Origin: Williamsia sterculiae
GTDB taxonomy: Bacteria; Actinomycetota; Actinomycetes; Mycobacteriales; Mycobacteriaceae
Length of the DNA: 64,000 nt
Assembly: GCF_900156495.1 (NCBI RefSeq)
Contig: NZ_FTNT01000010.1
Coordinates: 124,001-188,000 of the forward strand
Reading direction: 5' to 3'
Position 1 is the first letter of the stretch, and each line of letters starts with the position of its first letter. The notes beneath the pieces are model-generated. The model made no database searches. It worked only from the letters and a program-made list of their open reading frames with translations, and was not told the DNA's origin. Made by a program: the position numbers and the translations under genes. Positions 55,567 to 63,917 of this stretch are shown here, one piece after another.

Positions 55567-56849
55567 GCGGACACCTCGGCCTCATGCGCGCGGAACACCC
55601 AGCGCAGCGCGACGAAACGGGTCAACGTGGCGATCAGGTTGGCGATGATCAACACGGCGAGCTCGACGTGCTTGCTGGCCCCCGGTGCCGACATGTGGAG
55701 CACCAACAGGGACCCGGCGGTCAGTGCCCAGCCGAACAGGAACACCGCGAACCCCTGCACATGGTGCCGCATCGCTCCTTCCCGCCCCCGGATCCGGAAC
55801 GTAAAGCTGCGGTTCGCGGCGGTGTTGAGCACCGCGGTGATGGCCAGGGCCAGGAAGTTGGCGACCTGTGATCCGGTCAGCGGGTGGAGCAGCAGGTACA
55901 AGACCGCGTAGGCGATGGTCGAGGCGACCCCGATGACGCAGAAGCGGGCCAGCTGTCCCACCATGCCCCGCGGCACCCCCGTCACGTGCGGATCGGTCAG
56001 TTCGGGCCTGCCGATCGTCTGTTTGAGGTCCGCGACCGGAAGACTCCCGTCAGCCAGCGCGCGACCGACGCGCCAGCACCCCTTGAGGTCCTCGACGGCG
56101 GTGCTGACGATGTCGACCTTGCTGTCGGGATCGTCGATCCAGTCGACGGGTACCTCGGCGATGCGCAGTCCCACCCGCTCGGCGATGACCAGCATCTCGG
56201 TGTCGAAGAACCAGCCGGTGTCCCGCACGAAAGGCAGGATCGCCCGGCCGACATCGGTCCGGATGGCCTTGAACCCGCACTGGGCGTCGGAGAACCGTGC
56301 CCCCATCGCGGTGCGCAGGATGAGGTTGTAGCTACGCGAGATGAACTCACGCTTGGGGCCGCGGACGACCCGCGAGGAACGTGCCAACCGCGAGCCGATG
56401 GCCACGTCGGAGTGCCCGGACAGCAGAGGGGCGACCAGCGGCATCAGCGCATTGAGATCGGTGGACAGATCCACGTCGACGTAGGCGACGACCTCGGCGT
56501 CACTGGTCCGCCAGGTCGCGTTCAGCGCACGACCACGCCCCTTCGCGTCGAGGTGCGCAACCCGCACCATGTCCAGATTCTCCGCGAGATCGACGGCCTC
56601 GGCGAGTGTGCGGTCGGTGCTGGCGTTGTCGGCGATGGTGATGCGCGCCGGGTACGGCAACTGGGTGCGCAGGTGCTCGCGCAGTCGTAGCACGCAGGTG
56701 CGCAGATCCTTCTCCTCGTTGTATACGGGGACGACCACGTCGAGCCGCGGGTGGGCCGCGGTGTGATCGACGACCATGGTCATCTGCGACACCGGATCGG
56801 GCTCGGGCTCGGGCCGGTAGCCCGTGTGGTCAACGATTTCTGCTGTCAT
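55563..56849 (-). CDS. GT2 glycosyltransferase fused to GtrA membrane domain
   Basis: About 428 residues. GT-A core: LDVVVPVYNEEKDLRTC, VDVDLSTDLNALMPL (DxD-type), QCGFKAIRTDVGRAILPF and DTGWFFDTEMLVIAE. The C-terminal ~130 residues form a GtrA domain of four helices (FCVIGVASTIAYAVLYLLLH ...). Such fusions make and flip polyprenyl-phosphate-sugar donors, here probably used by the PMT-type partner. The ATG at 56849 is preferred over a GTG three codons upstream. No clear ribosome-binding sequence. Confidence 0.88.
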   Translation of the reverse strand: MTAEIVDHTGYRPEPEPDPVSQMTMVVDHTAAHPRLDVVVPVYNEEKDLRTCVLRLREHLRTQLPYPARITIADNASTDRTLAEAVDLAENLDMVRVAHLDAKGRGRALNATWRTSDAEVVAYVDVDLSTDLNALMPLVAPLLSGHSDVAIGSRLARSSRVVRGPKREFISRSYNLILRTAMGARFSDAQCGFKAIRTDVGRAILPFVRDTGWFFDTEMLVIAERVGLRIAEVPVDWIDDPDSKVDIVSTAVEDLKGCWRVGRALADGSLPVADLKQTIGRPELTDPHVTGVPRGMVGQLARFCVIGVASTIAYAVLYLLLHPLTGSQVANFLALAITAVLNTAANRSFTFRIRGREGAMRHHVQGFAVFLFGWALTAGSLLVLHMSAPGASKHVELAVLIIANLIATLTRFVALRWVFRAHEAEVSA

Positions 56850-56941
56850 GACGACCACTGTCGGGCCGTGAGCTGGATCGGTTCTGCGCTGCGCCTGTCA
56901 GCTTCCTGTGAGCCGATCGGCGAGGGGTTGCGCGGGGCGGA

Positions 56942-57367
56942 TCAACTGGGCACTTTGTCGCTGTGACCTGCGGCGACGAGGGCGTCAGCGATCTTCGTGC
57001 GGGCCTCGTCGAGTCTCGCCGGGTCCGGGTCCGACTGCGCGACGCTGAGGTCGAACTCGTCCATCGAGTGCGCCGGGAAGACGTGCAGGTGCACATGGGG
57101 GACCTCGAACCCGGCGATGAGCAGACCCATCCGGGCCGCATCGAAGGCGGTCGCGGTGGCGGCGCCGACGGTCTGCGCCACCTCCGTGAGGTGCGCCCAG
57201 AGCGCGGGATCAATCGACTGCCACTGGTCGACCTCGGCGATGGGGACCACGAGAACGTGACCGTCGGTCACCGGATTGATGGTCAGGAAGGCGACCACGG
57301 AGTCGTCGCGCCAGACGAAGCGTCCCGGCAGTTCGCCGCTGATGATCTTGCTGAAGACCGTTGTCAT
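56942..57367 (-). CDS. HIT-family nucleotide hydrolase/transferase
   Basis: 141 residues from MTTVFSKIISGELPGRFV with the histidine triad HVHLHVFPAH (~95-104). HIT proteins hydrolyse nucleoside phosphoramidates or related adenylates in the cytosol. It lies between the glycosyltransferase pair and phoR; the same HIT-phoPR neighbourhood exists in M. tuberculosis. Confidence 0.93.
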   Translation of the reverse strand: MTTVFSKIISGELPGRFVWRDDSVVAFLTINPVTDGHVLVVPIAEVDQWQSIDPALWAHLTEVAQTVGAATATAFDAARMGLLIAGFEVPHVHLHVFPAHSMDEFDLSVAQSDPDPARLDEARTKIADALVAAGHSDKVPS

Positions 57368-57403
57368 GGCCAGCACCCTACCCGCGTCCGACCGTGACCG
57401 GAC

Positions 57404-58009
57404 TCAGTGCGTGAGAAGGATTTTGACCGCGGTGATGACAGTCGCGACCACGGCCACGGTGATTCCCGCGAGCAGGGTGCGCCAACTGAGCGCCCCCGAC
57501 GAGACCCGTTCGACGAGCACTCCGAGCCCCGCTATGCGTGCCACGATCCACCCGGCCGCGATCCACTGCGCCCACTGCGGATCGAGCGCACCACTCGCGG
57601 CGATACCCAGGATCACCGTCGGCGGCAGGCCCGAGGTGACGATGGGCACCGAGTCGCGTAGCTCCTGCATCAGCTGACCGCGGGCAACTCGCGGATCGGC
57701 GGCCCGACCGTCCGCGGCGGTATGCACTCCGTGCGCCATCCACTCGGCGAACACGTGCGCGAACCAGGTGGACACGGTGGTGCCCAGCACCAGCGCGACG
57801 GCGGTGCCGTCCTCGACGTACCGCGGCGTCACCGTGACCACCACCGCGAGCACCAGGATGTTGCCGTAGACGAAGGCCGACACCCGGGCGGCGGCCCGCT
57901 CGACGGGCAGGCGATGTGCGTCGTCCCTGGCCACCCGCCTGCGCAGCCATCCCGGCAGCGGCTGCCGGGATGGGGTGTGCGCGGGTCGCGTGAGGCCGGG
58001 GTCGGTCAT
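57404..58009 (-). CDS. Membrane protein following phoR
   Basis: 201 residues; basic N terminus of ~40 residues, then four hydrophobic segments (VYGNILVLAVVVTVTP, GTAVALVLGTTVSTWFAHVFAE, PPTVILGIAASGAL, LLAGITVAVVATVITAVKILL). The ATG overlaps the phoR stop codon (ATGA), so it is likely part of the phoPR operon; a perfect hairpin sits just inside its coding region. A His-rich stretch (WFAHVFAEWMAHGVH) lies within the second helix. Function unknown. Confidence 0.75.
   Translation of the reverse strand: MTDPGLTRPAHTPSRQPLPGWLRRRVARDDAHRLPVERAAARVSAFVYGNILVLAVVVTVTPRYVEDGTAVALVLGTTVSTWFAHVFAEWMAHGVHTAADGRAADPRVARGQLMQELRDSVPIVTSGLPPTVILGIAASGALDPQWAQWIAAGWIVARIAGLGVLVERVSSGALSWRTLLAGITVAVVATVITAVKILLTH
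57947..57973. other. Perfect 12-bp inverted repeat early in the gene after phoR
   Basis: CCATCCCGGCAG and its complement around a CGG loop, 36-62 bases downstream of the membrane-protein start codon on the minus strand and directly behind phoR. It could terminate or attenuate readthrough from phoPR, or it may only reflect codon use. Confidence 0.5.
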
Positions 58010-59439
58010 TCCACCCGCGGCAGTCTGACCCAGAAGGTGGCACCCTTACCCGGTTCGCTGTCCACCCCGACCTGACCGTCGTGCGCGGCGACGAGGGCCG
58101 ACACGATGGACAGCCCCAGGCCACTGCCCCCGTTGGTGCTGGATCGGTGTCGCGACGAATCCGCCCGGTAGAACCGCTCGAATACGCGGTCGCGGTCTTC
58201 CGGCGACAGTCCCGGACCGGTGTCGGCGACCGCCAACAGGGCCCAGTCGCCGATCGTCCCTACCCGTACGGTGATCTCGGCGGCGTCCGGCGTGTGGCGT
58301 AGGGCGTTGGTGATGAGGTTGCCGATGACCTGCGACAACCGCGCCGCATCGCCGATGACCGTCGGCACCCCTGGACCATCCACCACCTCGAGGTCGACGA
58401 CTCGCTGCGGGGCCGTGGCCTTGGCGGCATGCACGGCGTCGGCGGCCAGCGACAACAGATCGACGTGGGCGCGTTCCAGTGGACGCTGCGCGTCGAGACG
58501 CGCCAGCATCAGCAGATCCTCCACCAGCAGACCCATCCGGTTGGCTTCGGTCTGGATCCGCGCCATCGCCTGGTGACCGTCGGGGATGGCGCCCTGCTGG
58601 TACAGCTCGGAGAACCCCTTGATGGAGGTGAGCGGGGTGCGGAGCTCGTGGCTGGCGTCGGCGACGAACCGTCGCATACGGTCCTCGGAGCGCCGCGCCT
58701 CCTCCTCGGAGGCCGCGGTGGCCGCGAACGCGTTCTGGATCTGGTGCAGCATGACGTTCAGCGACGCGGCGAGTCTGCCGACCTCCGTGTTCGGCGGCCC
58801 CTCGGGAACGCGTCGCGTGAGGTCCCCGCCGGCGATGGCGTGCGCCGTGCTCTCCACCCGCGTCAATCCGCGCAGGCTGGTGCGAACCAGCAGGTAACCG
58901 AGGACGCCGATGACGACGAGCACTCCGAGTCCGACTCCCAACAACAGCCACGTCAACCGTTCCACCGTGTCACGTACATCGTTGAGCTTCACGGCGACGA
59001 TCGACGTCCCGGAACTCGACCCCACCTTGACCACCCGCCACTGGGTGTCGGAGCCGTCGGCCGATCCCACGGTGGTCGGACGAGATCCGAGTGAGTCCAC
59101 GTCGACCTTGGGTCTACCGCCCGGGTCGTTGATCTCGAACGACGAGCCGTCCGAGCGGATCAGCATGACGTAGTAGGGCGACGGCGGGCGACGTGGTCCG
59201 GCCTCGTCGAAATTCGTCGGTGGCGGTGTGTCCCGGGGTCGGGCCCAGCCGTCGGCGGCCTGACGCAACCCGTTGTCGGTGCGTTCGACCAGCTGGTTCT
59301 GCATCGCAGTGGTCACCGAGACCCCCGAGACGGTCAGCCCCAGCGCCACCAGGATGAGGGTCATCGCGACCAGCGAGATGCGCAGCGGGACACCCCGGCG
59401 CAGCCGGCGGTTCCGTCGTACCTCGGTGCTGGTGGTCAC
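58006..59439 (-). CDS. phoR: Sensor histidine kinase PhoR
   Basis: 477 residues from a GTG. Two hydrophobic helices (~20-42 and ~160-182) bracket an extracytoplasmic sensor with PRDTPPPTNFDEAGP. A HAMP domain follows, then the H-box ADASHELRTPLTSIKGF with the phospho-acceptor His, and the ATPase N (NLITNALRHTP), G1 (DTGPGLSPED) and G2 (GGSGLGLSIV) boxes. Its start overlaps the phoP stop (GTGA). Partner of PhoP, which in mycobacteria controls cell envelope and acid response; the signal is unknown in this organism. Confidence 0.93.
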   Translation of the reverse strand: MTTSTEVRRNRRLRRGVPLRISLVAMTLILVALGLTVSGVSVTTAMQNQLVERTDNGLRQAADGWARPRDTPPPTNFDEAGPRRPPSPYYVMLIRSDGSSFEINDPGGRPKVDVDSLGSRPTTVGSADGSDTQWRVVKVGSSSGTSIVAVKLNDVRDTVERLTWLLLGVGLGVLVVIGVLGYLLVRTSLRGLTRVESTAHAIAGGDLTRRVPEGPPNTEVGRLAASLNVMLHQIQNAFAATAASEEEARRSEDRMRRFVADASHELRTPLTSIKGFSELYQQGAIPDGHQAMARIQTEANRMGLLVEDLLMLARLDAQRPLERAHVDLLSLAADAVHAAKATAPQRVVDLEVVDGPGVPTVIGDAARLSQVIGNLITNALRHTPDAAEITVRVGTIGDWALLAVADTGPGLSPEDRDRVFERFYRADSSRHRSSTNGGSGLGLSIVSALVAAHDGQVGVDSEPGKGATFWVRLPRVE

Positions 59440-60134
59440 CGGGGTTCGCGCATCACATATCCCACACCGCGCAGGGTGTGGATCAGGCGCTTCTCGCCGG
59501 TGTCGACCTTGCGACGCAGATAGGAGACATACGACTCGACGACGTTGACCTCGCCGCCGAAGTCGTAATTCCACACGTGATCGAGGATCTTCGGCTTGGA
59601 CAGCACGGTGCCCGCGTTGATCATGAAGTAGCGCAGCAGGGTGAATTCGGTGGGCGACAGCGAGACCAGCTCACCGTCTTTCCACACCTCGTGGGTGTCG
59701 TCGTCGAGTTCGATGTCGGCGAACGAGATGCGCGACGACTGCTTCTCGCCCTCGGAGTACCCGTTACGGCGCAGGATCACCCGCAGACGCGCGACGACCT
59801 CTTCCAGACTGAACGGCTTGGTCACGTAGTCGTCGCCACCGATGGTCAGACCGTTGACCTTGTCCTCTACCGAATCGCGGGCGGTGAGGAAGAGCGCGGG
59901 GGCGTCCACGCCGTCCGCCCGCAGTCGACGCAACAGACCGAAGCCGTCCATCCCGGGCATCATCACGTCGAGAACCAGTGCATCGGGGTGGAACGTACGC
60001 GCCTTGTCCAGCGCGGCGGGTCCGCTGTCGGCGGTCTGCACCTCGAAGTGCTGGAACTTCAGCGACACCGACAGCAGTTCCAGGATGTTGGGCTCGTCGT
60101 CGACGACGAGCACACGGGGTCCGGTATCAGTCAT
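59436..60134 (-). CDS. phoP: Response regulator PhoP
   Basis: 232 residues. Receiver domain: VDDEPNILELLSVSLKFQ, the phospho-acceptor Asp in VLDVMMPGMDGFG, and LTARDSVEDKVNGLTIGG; OmpR-type winged helix from ~135 with SLSPTEFTLLRYFMINAGTV and YVSYLRRKVDTGEKRLIHT. The sequence is close to M. tuberculosis PhoP, including the KPKILDHVW block. First gene of the phoPR operon; 131 bp upstream are free of genes and contain a winged-helix operator for the divergent gene. Confidence 0.95.
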   Translation of the reverse strand: MTDTGPRVLVVDDEPNILELLSVSLKFQHFEVQTADSGPAALDKARTFHPDALVLDVMMPGMDGFGLLRRLRADGVDAPALFLTARDSVEDKVNGLTIGGDDYVTKPFSLEEVVARLRVILRRNGYSEGEKQSSRISFADIELDDDTHEVWKDGELVSLSPTEFTLLRYFMINAGTVLSKPKILDHVWNYDFGGEVNVVESYVSYLRRKVDTGEKRLIHTLRGVGYVMREPR

Positions 60135-60216
60135 GACACCCAGATTGTGTCAGCTTCCTTCTGTACCGCTGTTCGATGGCTGGGAGATTCCTGTGAATGA
60201 CCGCCCGCCACGTCAG

Positions 60217-60256
60217 TTTCGAAAAAATAATTGCGAAACTATTCTTTCGTAATTAT
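60217..60256. promoter_or_regulatory. AT-rich operator with 12-bp imperfect palindrome
   Basis: ATAATTGCGAAA (60227-60238) and TTTCGTAATTAT (60245-60256), one mismatch, six-base spacer, preceded by TTTCGAAA (60217-60224). It ends 9 bases before the ATG of the winged-helix regulator and is strikingly AT-rich for this genome, so it likely contains the promoter and an autoregulatory site. Confidence 0.6.
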
Positions 60257-60265
60257 CGTCGGGGC

Positions 60266-60859
60266 ATGGAACCACCCGAGGACGCACGCCGGCGACGAAG
60301 GCAGCTGTCGACTCTTGCCGAGTTGAAGGCGGTGTCACATCCGACTCGACTCCGGCTGTTCTATGCACTCAAGGCGTCCGGGGAACCGATGACCGCGACT
60401 CAGCTGGGAGAGATCGTGGACGAATCACCCGCCTCGGTCAGCTACCACCTCCGAAACCTGGCAGCCAATGGCTTCATCGAGGAGACGTCGATCGACGACG
60501 GGGACAGACGGCAACGGTGGTGGCAACCGAGTCCGGTCAGTTTCTCGTGGTCGCAGACGGATTTCGGCAATTCACCGGGTGCCACTGCCGTCACGGTCGC
60601 CGCCAAATCCGCCATGCGCGGCCATCACTGGTCGCGGCTGAGCGAGTACGACCAGACCGCGAGCTCCTGGGGTGACGAGTGGGTCCGCGCCGCCTTCAGC
60701 ACAGACACGATGATGCGACTCACACCCGATCAGACCGCGGCTCTGCACGCCGACCTGCAGCTCGTCATCGACCGGTACAGAACCGGCGGGCCATCGGCAG
60801 AATCCGATGACGTTGCCACGGTGATGGTCCTGATGCACGGCTTCCCGACCCAGATCTGA
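60266..60859 (+). CDS. ArsR-type winged-helix regulator with C-terminal extension
   Basis: 197 residues from MEPPEDARRRRRQ. The winged helix is LAELKAVSHPTRLRLFYALKASGEPMTATQLGEIVDESPASVSYHLRNLAANGFIEE (~14-70), then a basic linker DDGDRRQRWWQPSP and a ~120-residue C-terminal region of unknown function. No metal-binding CVC motif. Divergent from phoP. Upstream palindrome likely autoregulatory. A small gene follows 5 bases later. Confidence 0.87.
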   Translation: MEPPEDARRRRRQLSTLAELKAVSHPTRLRLFYALKASGEPMTATQLGEIVDESPASVSYHLRNLAANGFIEETSIDDGDRRQRWWQPSPVSFSWSQTDFGNSPGATAVTVAAKSAMRGHHWSRLSEYDQTASSWGDEWVRAAFSTDTMMRLTPDQTAALHADLQLVIDRYRTGGPSAESDDVATVMVLMHGFPTQI

Positions 60860-60864
60860 CCACC

Positions 60865-61077
60865 ATGTCGATCATCGATCCGACCGATCACCTTCGTCTC
60901 CAGGCGCAGGACCGCGACCATCACCTGCTGCATCGACAGCGTGAACGGGTCGCCGACGCCCAGTCCGAATTGCGTCACCGCGAGCGCCGCCTGGACCAGG
61001 CGTGGCGACAACTGACCGACGCGCTCAGCGGTGTCGTGGATGCGCGTCGCGCGTTGACGGCGGATGACCCGACCTGA
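60865..61077 (+). CDS. 70-residue helical protein in operon with the winged-helix regulator
   Basis: Starts at ATG 5 bases after the regulator stop (MSIIDPTDHLRL). Almost entirely charged and helix-prone (RQRERVADAQSELRHRERRLDQAW), with heptad-like spacing suggestive of a coiled coil. No family recognised. The tight spacing and codon use make it a plausible gene, but it could be a chance frame. Confidence 0.45.
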   Translation: MSIIDPTDHLRLQAQDRDHHLLHRQRERVADAQSELRHRERRLDQAWRQLTDALSGVVDARRALTADDPT

Positions 61078-61082
61078 ACCGA

Positions 61083-62240
61083 TCAACCGAGGTCGGCCAT
61101 GAACGGCGCGGGGAAGCTGGGACGTGGCCGCACCTCGCCCAACCAGGTGGCGAGGTCGTCGGCGCGTACGGCCAGTGCTCGCTGCGCGTTCCGGGGCAGC
61201 GACTCCAGCAGGTGGAGTCCCACCGAACCGTCGTCACGGCGGAACCAGCCGCCGACCACCCGACCGTCCCACCATGCCGTCTGCCCACCGTTGCCGTTGC
61301 GGTCGAACAACGCCGGCGCGTGCGGGCCCAGGTAGAAGTCCCGCTGCTTCCACCCCATGGTCGTGGGGTCGAGTTCGGGGAGCAGGAGCGCCCCGGGCGG
61401 CACCGGGTCCACCGGGGCCAGATCATCGGCGAGCAGATAGCCGGTCTGACCGTCGTCGAGTCCCACCTCGGCCACGTCCAGCGCCGCCAGCGCGGCACGC
61501 ACCGCAGCCTTGGTGCTGCCCAGCCACCAGACGATATCGGTCTCGGTGCCCGGCCCGAAGGTCGCCAGCCACCGCCGCACCATCGCTCGCAGAGCCGTCG
61601 CCGCATCCGGGATCGCCGGTTCGGACCCCAGCCAGGCCGCCATCGACGACCATCGCGGGCGCGATCGATGCCAGGGGGCGTCGTTGGGACCGCGCACCAC
61701 CTGTCCGGCCGCGGACAGCATGTTCAGCACCCGTGACGTCATCTGATGCATCGCAGGCAGTTGTAGTTGCGGGGTCGCCAGCCGCAGTTCGGCGGCACTG
61801 CGGGCCACGCCATCGGCAAGGGTGCCGACGACTACCCGCGCGGCGGCATCGATCAACTCGTCGGGATCGGTGACGCCGGGGGTGCGCCGCAGATCGCGCA
61901 CCATCGCCGTCCGCTGTGTACCGGCCACCCTGGCCCCCACCGCACCGATCGTGTCGGGCAGCACCTCGCGGCTGACCACGAACAGCGTCCGCCGCATGGC
62001 GAGCTGCTTCACCAGCTCCCGACGCTCATGGAGCAGATCACCCACCTGCTGCGGATCCGGACCCGGCCCGCGGGTCCGCGCCCACGCCGACAGATGCACC
62101 GTCGACGGGGTGGTGGCGTGCAGTCCGATCATCGCGTCGCACACGCCGACGAGATCATCGGGGCGGCGTGGCTCGGCGAACCCGTGTCGACGCAGCAGCC
62201 TCGCGCGCCGCTGTGCATCGTCGACCCGCGGTGTGGACAC
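61083..62240 (-). CDS. HTH_42 winged-helix protein (AlkX/YcaQ-like DNA glycosylase relative)
   Basis: About 385 residues from a GTG. The order of winged-helix modules and segments such as LHERRELVKQLAMRRTLFVV, AGQVVRGPND, and a central LATFGPGTETDIVWWLGSTKAAVRAALA match the HTH_42 group, which includes the DNA glycosylases AlkZ and YcaQ. In those enzymes a Q-x-Q or Q-x-D motif lies in the early GLQxQ/GLQxD segment; here the equivalent reads GLHATTPSTVHLSAWAR, so catalytic residues differ. DNA repair function is inferred. Convergent with the 70-residue gene and 7 bases from RidA. Confidence 0.75.
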   Translation of the reverse strand: MSTPRVDDAQRRARLLRRHGFAEPRRPDDLVGVCDAMIGLHATTPSTVHLSAWARTRGPGPDPQQVGDLLHERRELVKQLAMRRTLFVVSREVLPDTIGAVGARVAGTQRTAMVRDLRRTPGVTDPDELIDAAARVVVGTLADGVARSAAELRLATPQLQLPAMHQMTSRVLNMLSAAGQVVRGPNDAPWHRSRPRWSSMAAWLGSEPAIPDAATALRAMVRRWLATFGPGTETDIVWWLGSTKAAVRAALAALDVAEVGLDDGQTGYLLADDLAPVDPVPPGALLLPELDPTTMGWKQRDFYLGPHAPALFDRNGNGGQTAWWDGRVVGGWFRRDDGSVGLHLLESLPRNAQRALAVRADDLATWLGEVRPRPSFPAPFMADLG

Positions 62241-62247
62241 CGGTCCC

Positions 62248-62649
62248 TCAGGAGGCGGGCACAGCGGCGACGGCCTCGATCTCCACGACCTGGTCGTCGT
62301 GGCGAAGCACCGCAACACCGAGGAGGCTGCCGGGCGGAGGATTGCCGTCGAAGGCACCGTCGACCGCGTCCCAGGCGACCGTGAGGTCGACCTGGAGCTT
62401 CTCGGCCACGTAGACGGTCAGCTTCACCACGTCGGCCAAGGTCGCACCGGCCTCCTCCAGCACGACACCCAGGTTCTGCAGGCACCGGATGGTCTGCCCC
62501 TGCACGTCACCGGGCGCGACGGTGGTCCCGTCGGCGTCGACCGGCGCCACGCCCGCCGTGAAGATCAGCGACCCCGGCGCGACCGTTGTGCTGTAAGTGA
62601 ATCCGGCATCGAACAGGGAATCGGGGCTGTTTCGCTGGATGTGCGCCAT
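62248..62649 (-). CDS. RidA/YjgF-family protein, divergent active site
   Basis: 133 residues: FTYSTTVAPGSLIFTAGVAPVDADG, LQNLGVVLEEAGATLADVVKLTVYV and a C-terminal VVEIEAVAAVP. Canonical RidA enamine deaminases have a catalytic Arg in a P-A-R-S-type motif; here that stretch is PPPGSLLGVAVL with no Arg, so deaminase activity is doubtful. Precedes the HTH_42 gene by 7 bases and is likely in one operon with it. Confidence 0.82.
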   Translation of the reverse strand: MAHIQRNSPDSLFDAGFTYSTTVAPGSLIFTAGVAPVDADGTTVAPGDVQGQTIRCLQNLGVVLEEAGATLADVVKLTVYVAEKLQVDLTVAWDAVDGAFDGNPPPGSLLGVAVLRHDDQVVEIEAVAAVPAS

Positions 62650-62658
62650 GGTGGCATC

Positions 62659-63126
62659 CTAAGGCCGCCCGTCGGCGGGCACCCCGGAGACAGGGGTGGC
62701 GTCGCCGGTCCCCTGCCTCAGCAGCATCGAGGCAGCGCGGAGATGACGAATCAACGCCACGCGATCCTTGTGGCTCAACATCGGCGTGTGCGTCGCGATG
62801 GCATCTCCGACATCGTTGTCGGCTCGCTGCAGGATCGACCGACGGGTCGCCGGCGCCAGTTCGATTCGTAGTTTGCGGCGATCGGCCTGACGGACGACCG
62901 TGAGCGCCCCCGCATCCGCCGCCGCGTGAACAATTCTCGACACGAGGCTCTGGGCGAGCCCTGTCCGCGACACGATGTCCGCCACCGTCGACCCGGGATG
63001 CCGTGCCACATCCTCGAGTACTGCGAGTTCACCCGCGTTCACCCGGTCGGAACCGGTATTTCCCGTGGCTTCCAACGCGATCTGTCGAAGTAGACGGGCC
63101 AGGCGGTGCAATTCAGCGGCGCGCAT
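62659..63126 (-). CDS. MarR-family regulator
   Basis: 155 residues with a winged helix: LAVLEDVARHPGSTVADIVSRTGLAQSLVSRIVHAAADAGALTVVRQADRRKLRIEL (~35-90), flanked by helices for dimerisation. Divergent from a membrane protein across a 64-bp gap that holds two near-palindromic sites. Probably represses both itself and that gene. Confidence 0.88.
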   Translation of the reverse strand: MRAAELHRLARLLRQIALEATGNTGSDRVNAGELAVLEDVARHPGSTVADIVSRTGLAQSLVSRIVHAAADAGALTVVRQADRRKLRIELAPATRRSILQRADNDVGDAIATHTPMLSHKDRVALIRHLRAASMLLRQGTGDATPVSGVPADGRP

Positions 63127-63137
63127 CCACCTAGTAG

Positions 63138-63172
63138 ATCACAAGTGATACTTTTACTACATCACTTGTGAT
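63138..63172. promoter_or_regulatory. Inverted pair of MarR-type sites in divergent promoter
   Basis: ATCACAAGTGAT (63138-63149) and its exact inverse ATCACTTGTGAT (63161-63172) are separated by 11 AT-rich bases. Each half is itself nearly palindromic (ATCAC/GTGAT). The element fills most of the gap between the MarR gene and the membrane-protein gene. Confidence 0.65.
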
Positions 63173-63190
63173 GAGTCTGGGGAGGCGCCG

Positions 63191-63712
63191 ATGTACTGGA
63201 TGACCGTCGATCACGTGGTGGACGACGTCGCCATCGCGACAGGCGTCGCGTTTCTGATCATCCGACAGTTCGCGTGGCGGACGGCCGACCCGGGACGGAT
63301 GGCGCGCCTGCCCGCGGTCATCTTGGCGATCGGGGTCGGCTATTCGACGGTTGACTTCATGACCGGCTACCGGTGGCACGCTGCGGACTGGGTCATGGCC
63401 GCCGAGCTGGTCATGGTCACGGTCACCGGTCTCGCGATGGGTCACGTCACCCGATTTCGTTCCGTGGATGGGAGAGTTCAGTACAAGCTCACCGGCAACG
63501 GTGTGTGGCTGTGGGGGTTGTTCGTCGTGATACGCATCGGTTCGATGGTGGCGGCGGTCGAGCTGGGGGCGGGCCTCGCAACCGCGACCGGGCCGCTGCT
63601 GGTGTCCTTCGCGGTGAATCGAATCGCGGCGATCGTCGTCGTGCGACGACGGACACGTCGCATTCCCGACACCGACGCAGTCATCACCGGTCCAGCACCG
63701 AATCGACCATAA
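63191..63712 (+). CDS. Membrane protein, CcdC/DUF1453-like
   Basis: 173 residues with about five hydrophobic segments. The VQYKLTGNGVWLWGLFVVIRI stretch (~95-115) is reminiscent of the DUF1453/CcdC family, but I hold this loosely. It has a short basic C-terminal tail. Divergent from the MarR gene, and probably controlled by it. The 205-bp gap downstream to tRNA-Thr holds no gene I can see. Confidence 0.6.
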   Translation: MYWMTVDHVVDDVAIATGVAFLIIRQFAWRTADPGRMARLPAVILAIGVGYSTVDFMTGYRWHAADWVMAAELVMVTVTGLAMGHVTRFRSVDGRVQYKLTGNGVWLWGLFVVIRIGSMVAAVELGAGLATATGPLLVSFAVNRIAAIVVVRRRTRRIPDTDAVITGPAPNRP

Positions 63713-63917
63713 GACGTTGAGCCCCATACGATCCGCGAAGCCGACTCGTACGACGACCGTCCCCCGTGCACCGATCGCGGCACGCGCCGACCGGCCGGTG
63801 ATCCGCCGCGCATCTCTCACAGCCGGCTGACGCCCATCTCACAGTCTCGGCGTCGAGAACGGTGAGTAATATCGCTGACGATCACGTGTCCGAAACCGGG
63901 CACGGACAGAGCACTTG

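Noticed and set aside
63713-63917. Integration site or phage remnant beside tRNA-Thr
   Set aside because: No integrase, repeat of the tRNA 3' end or phage gene is visible in the remaining bases.
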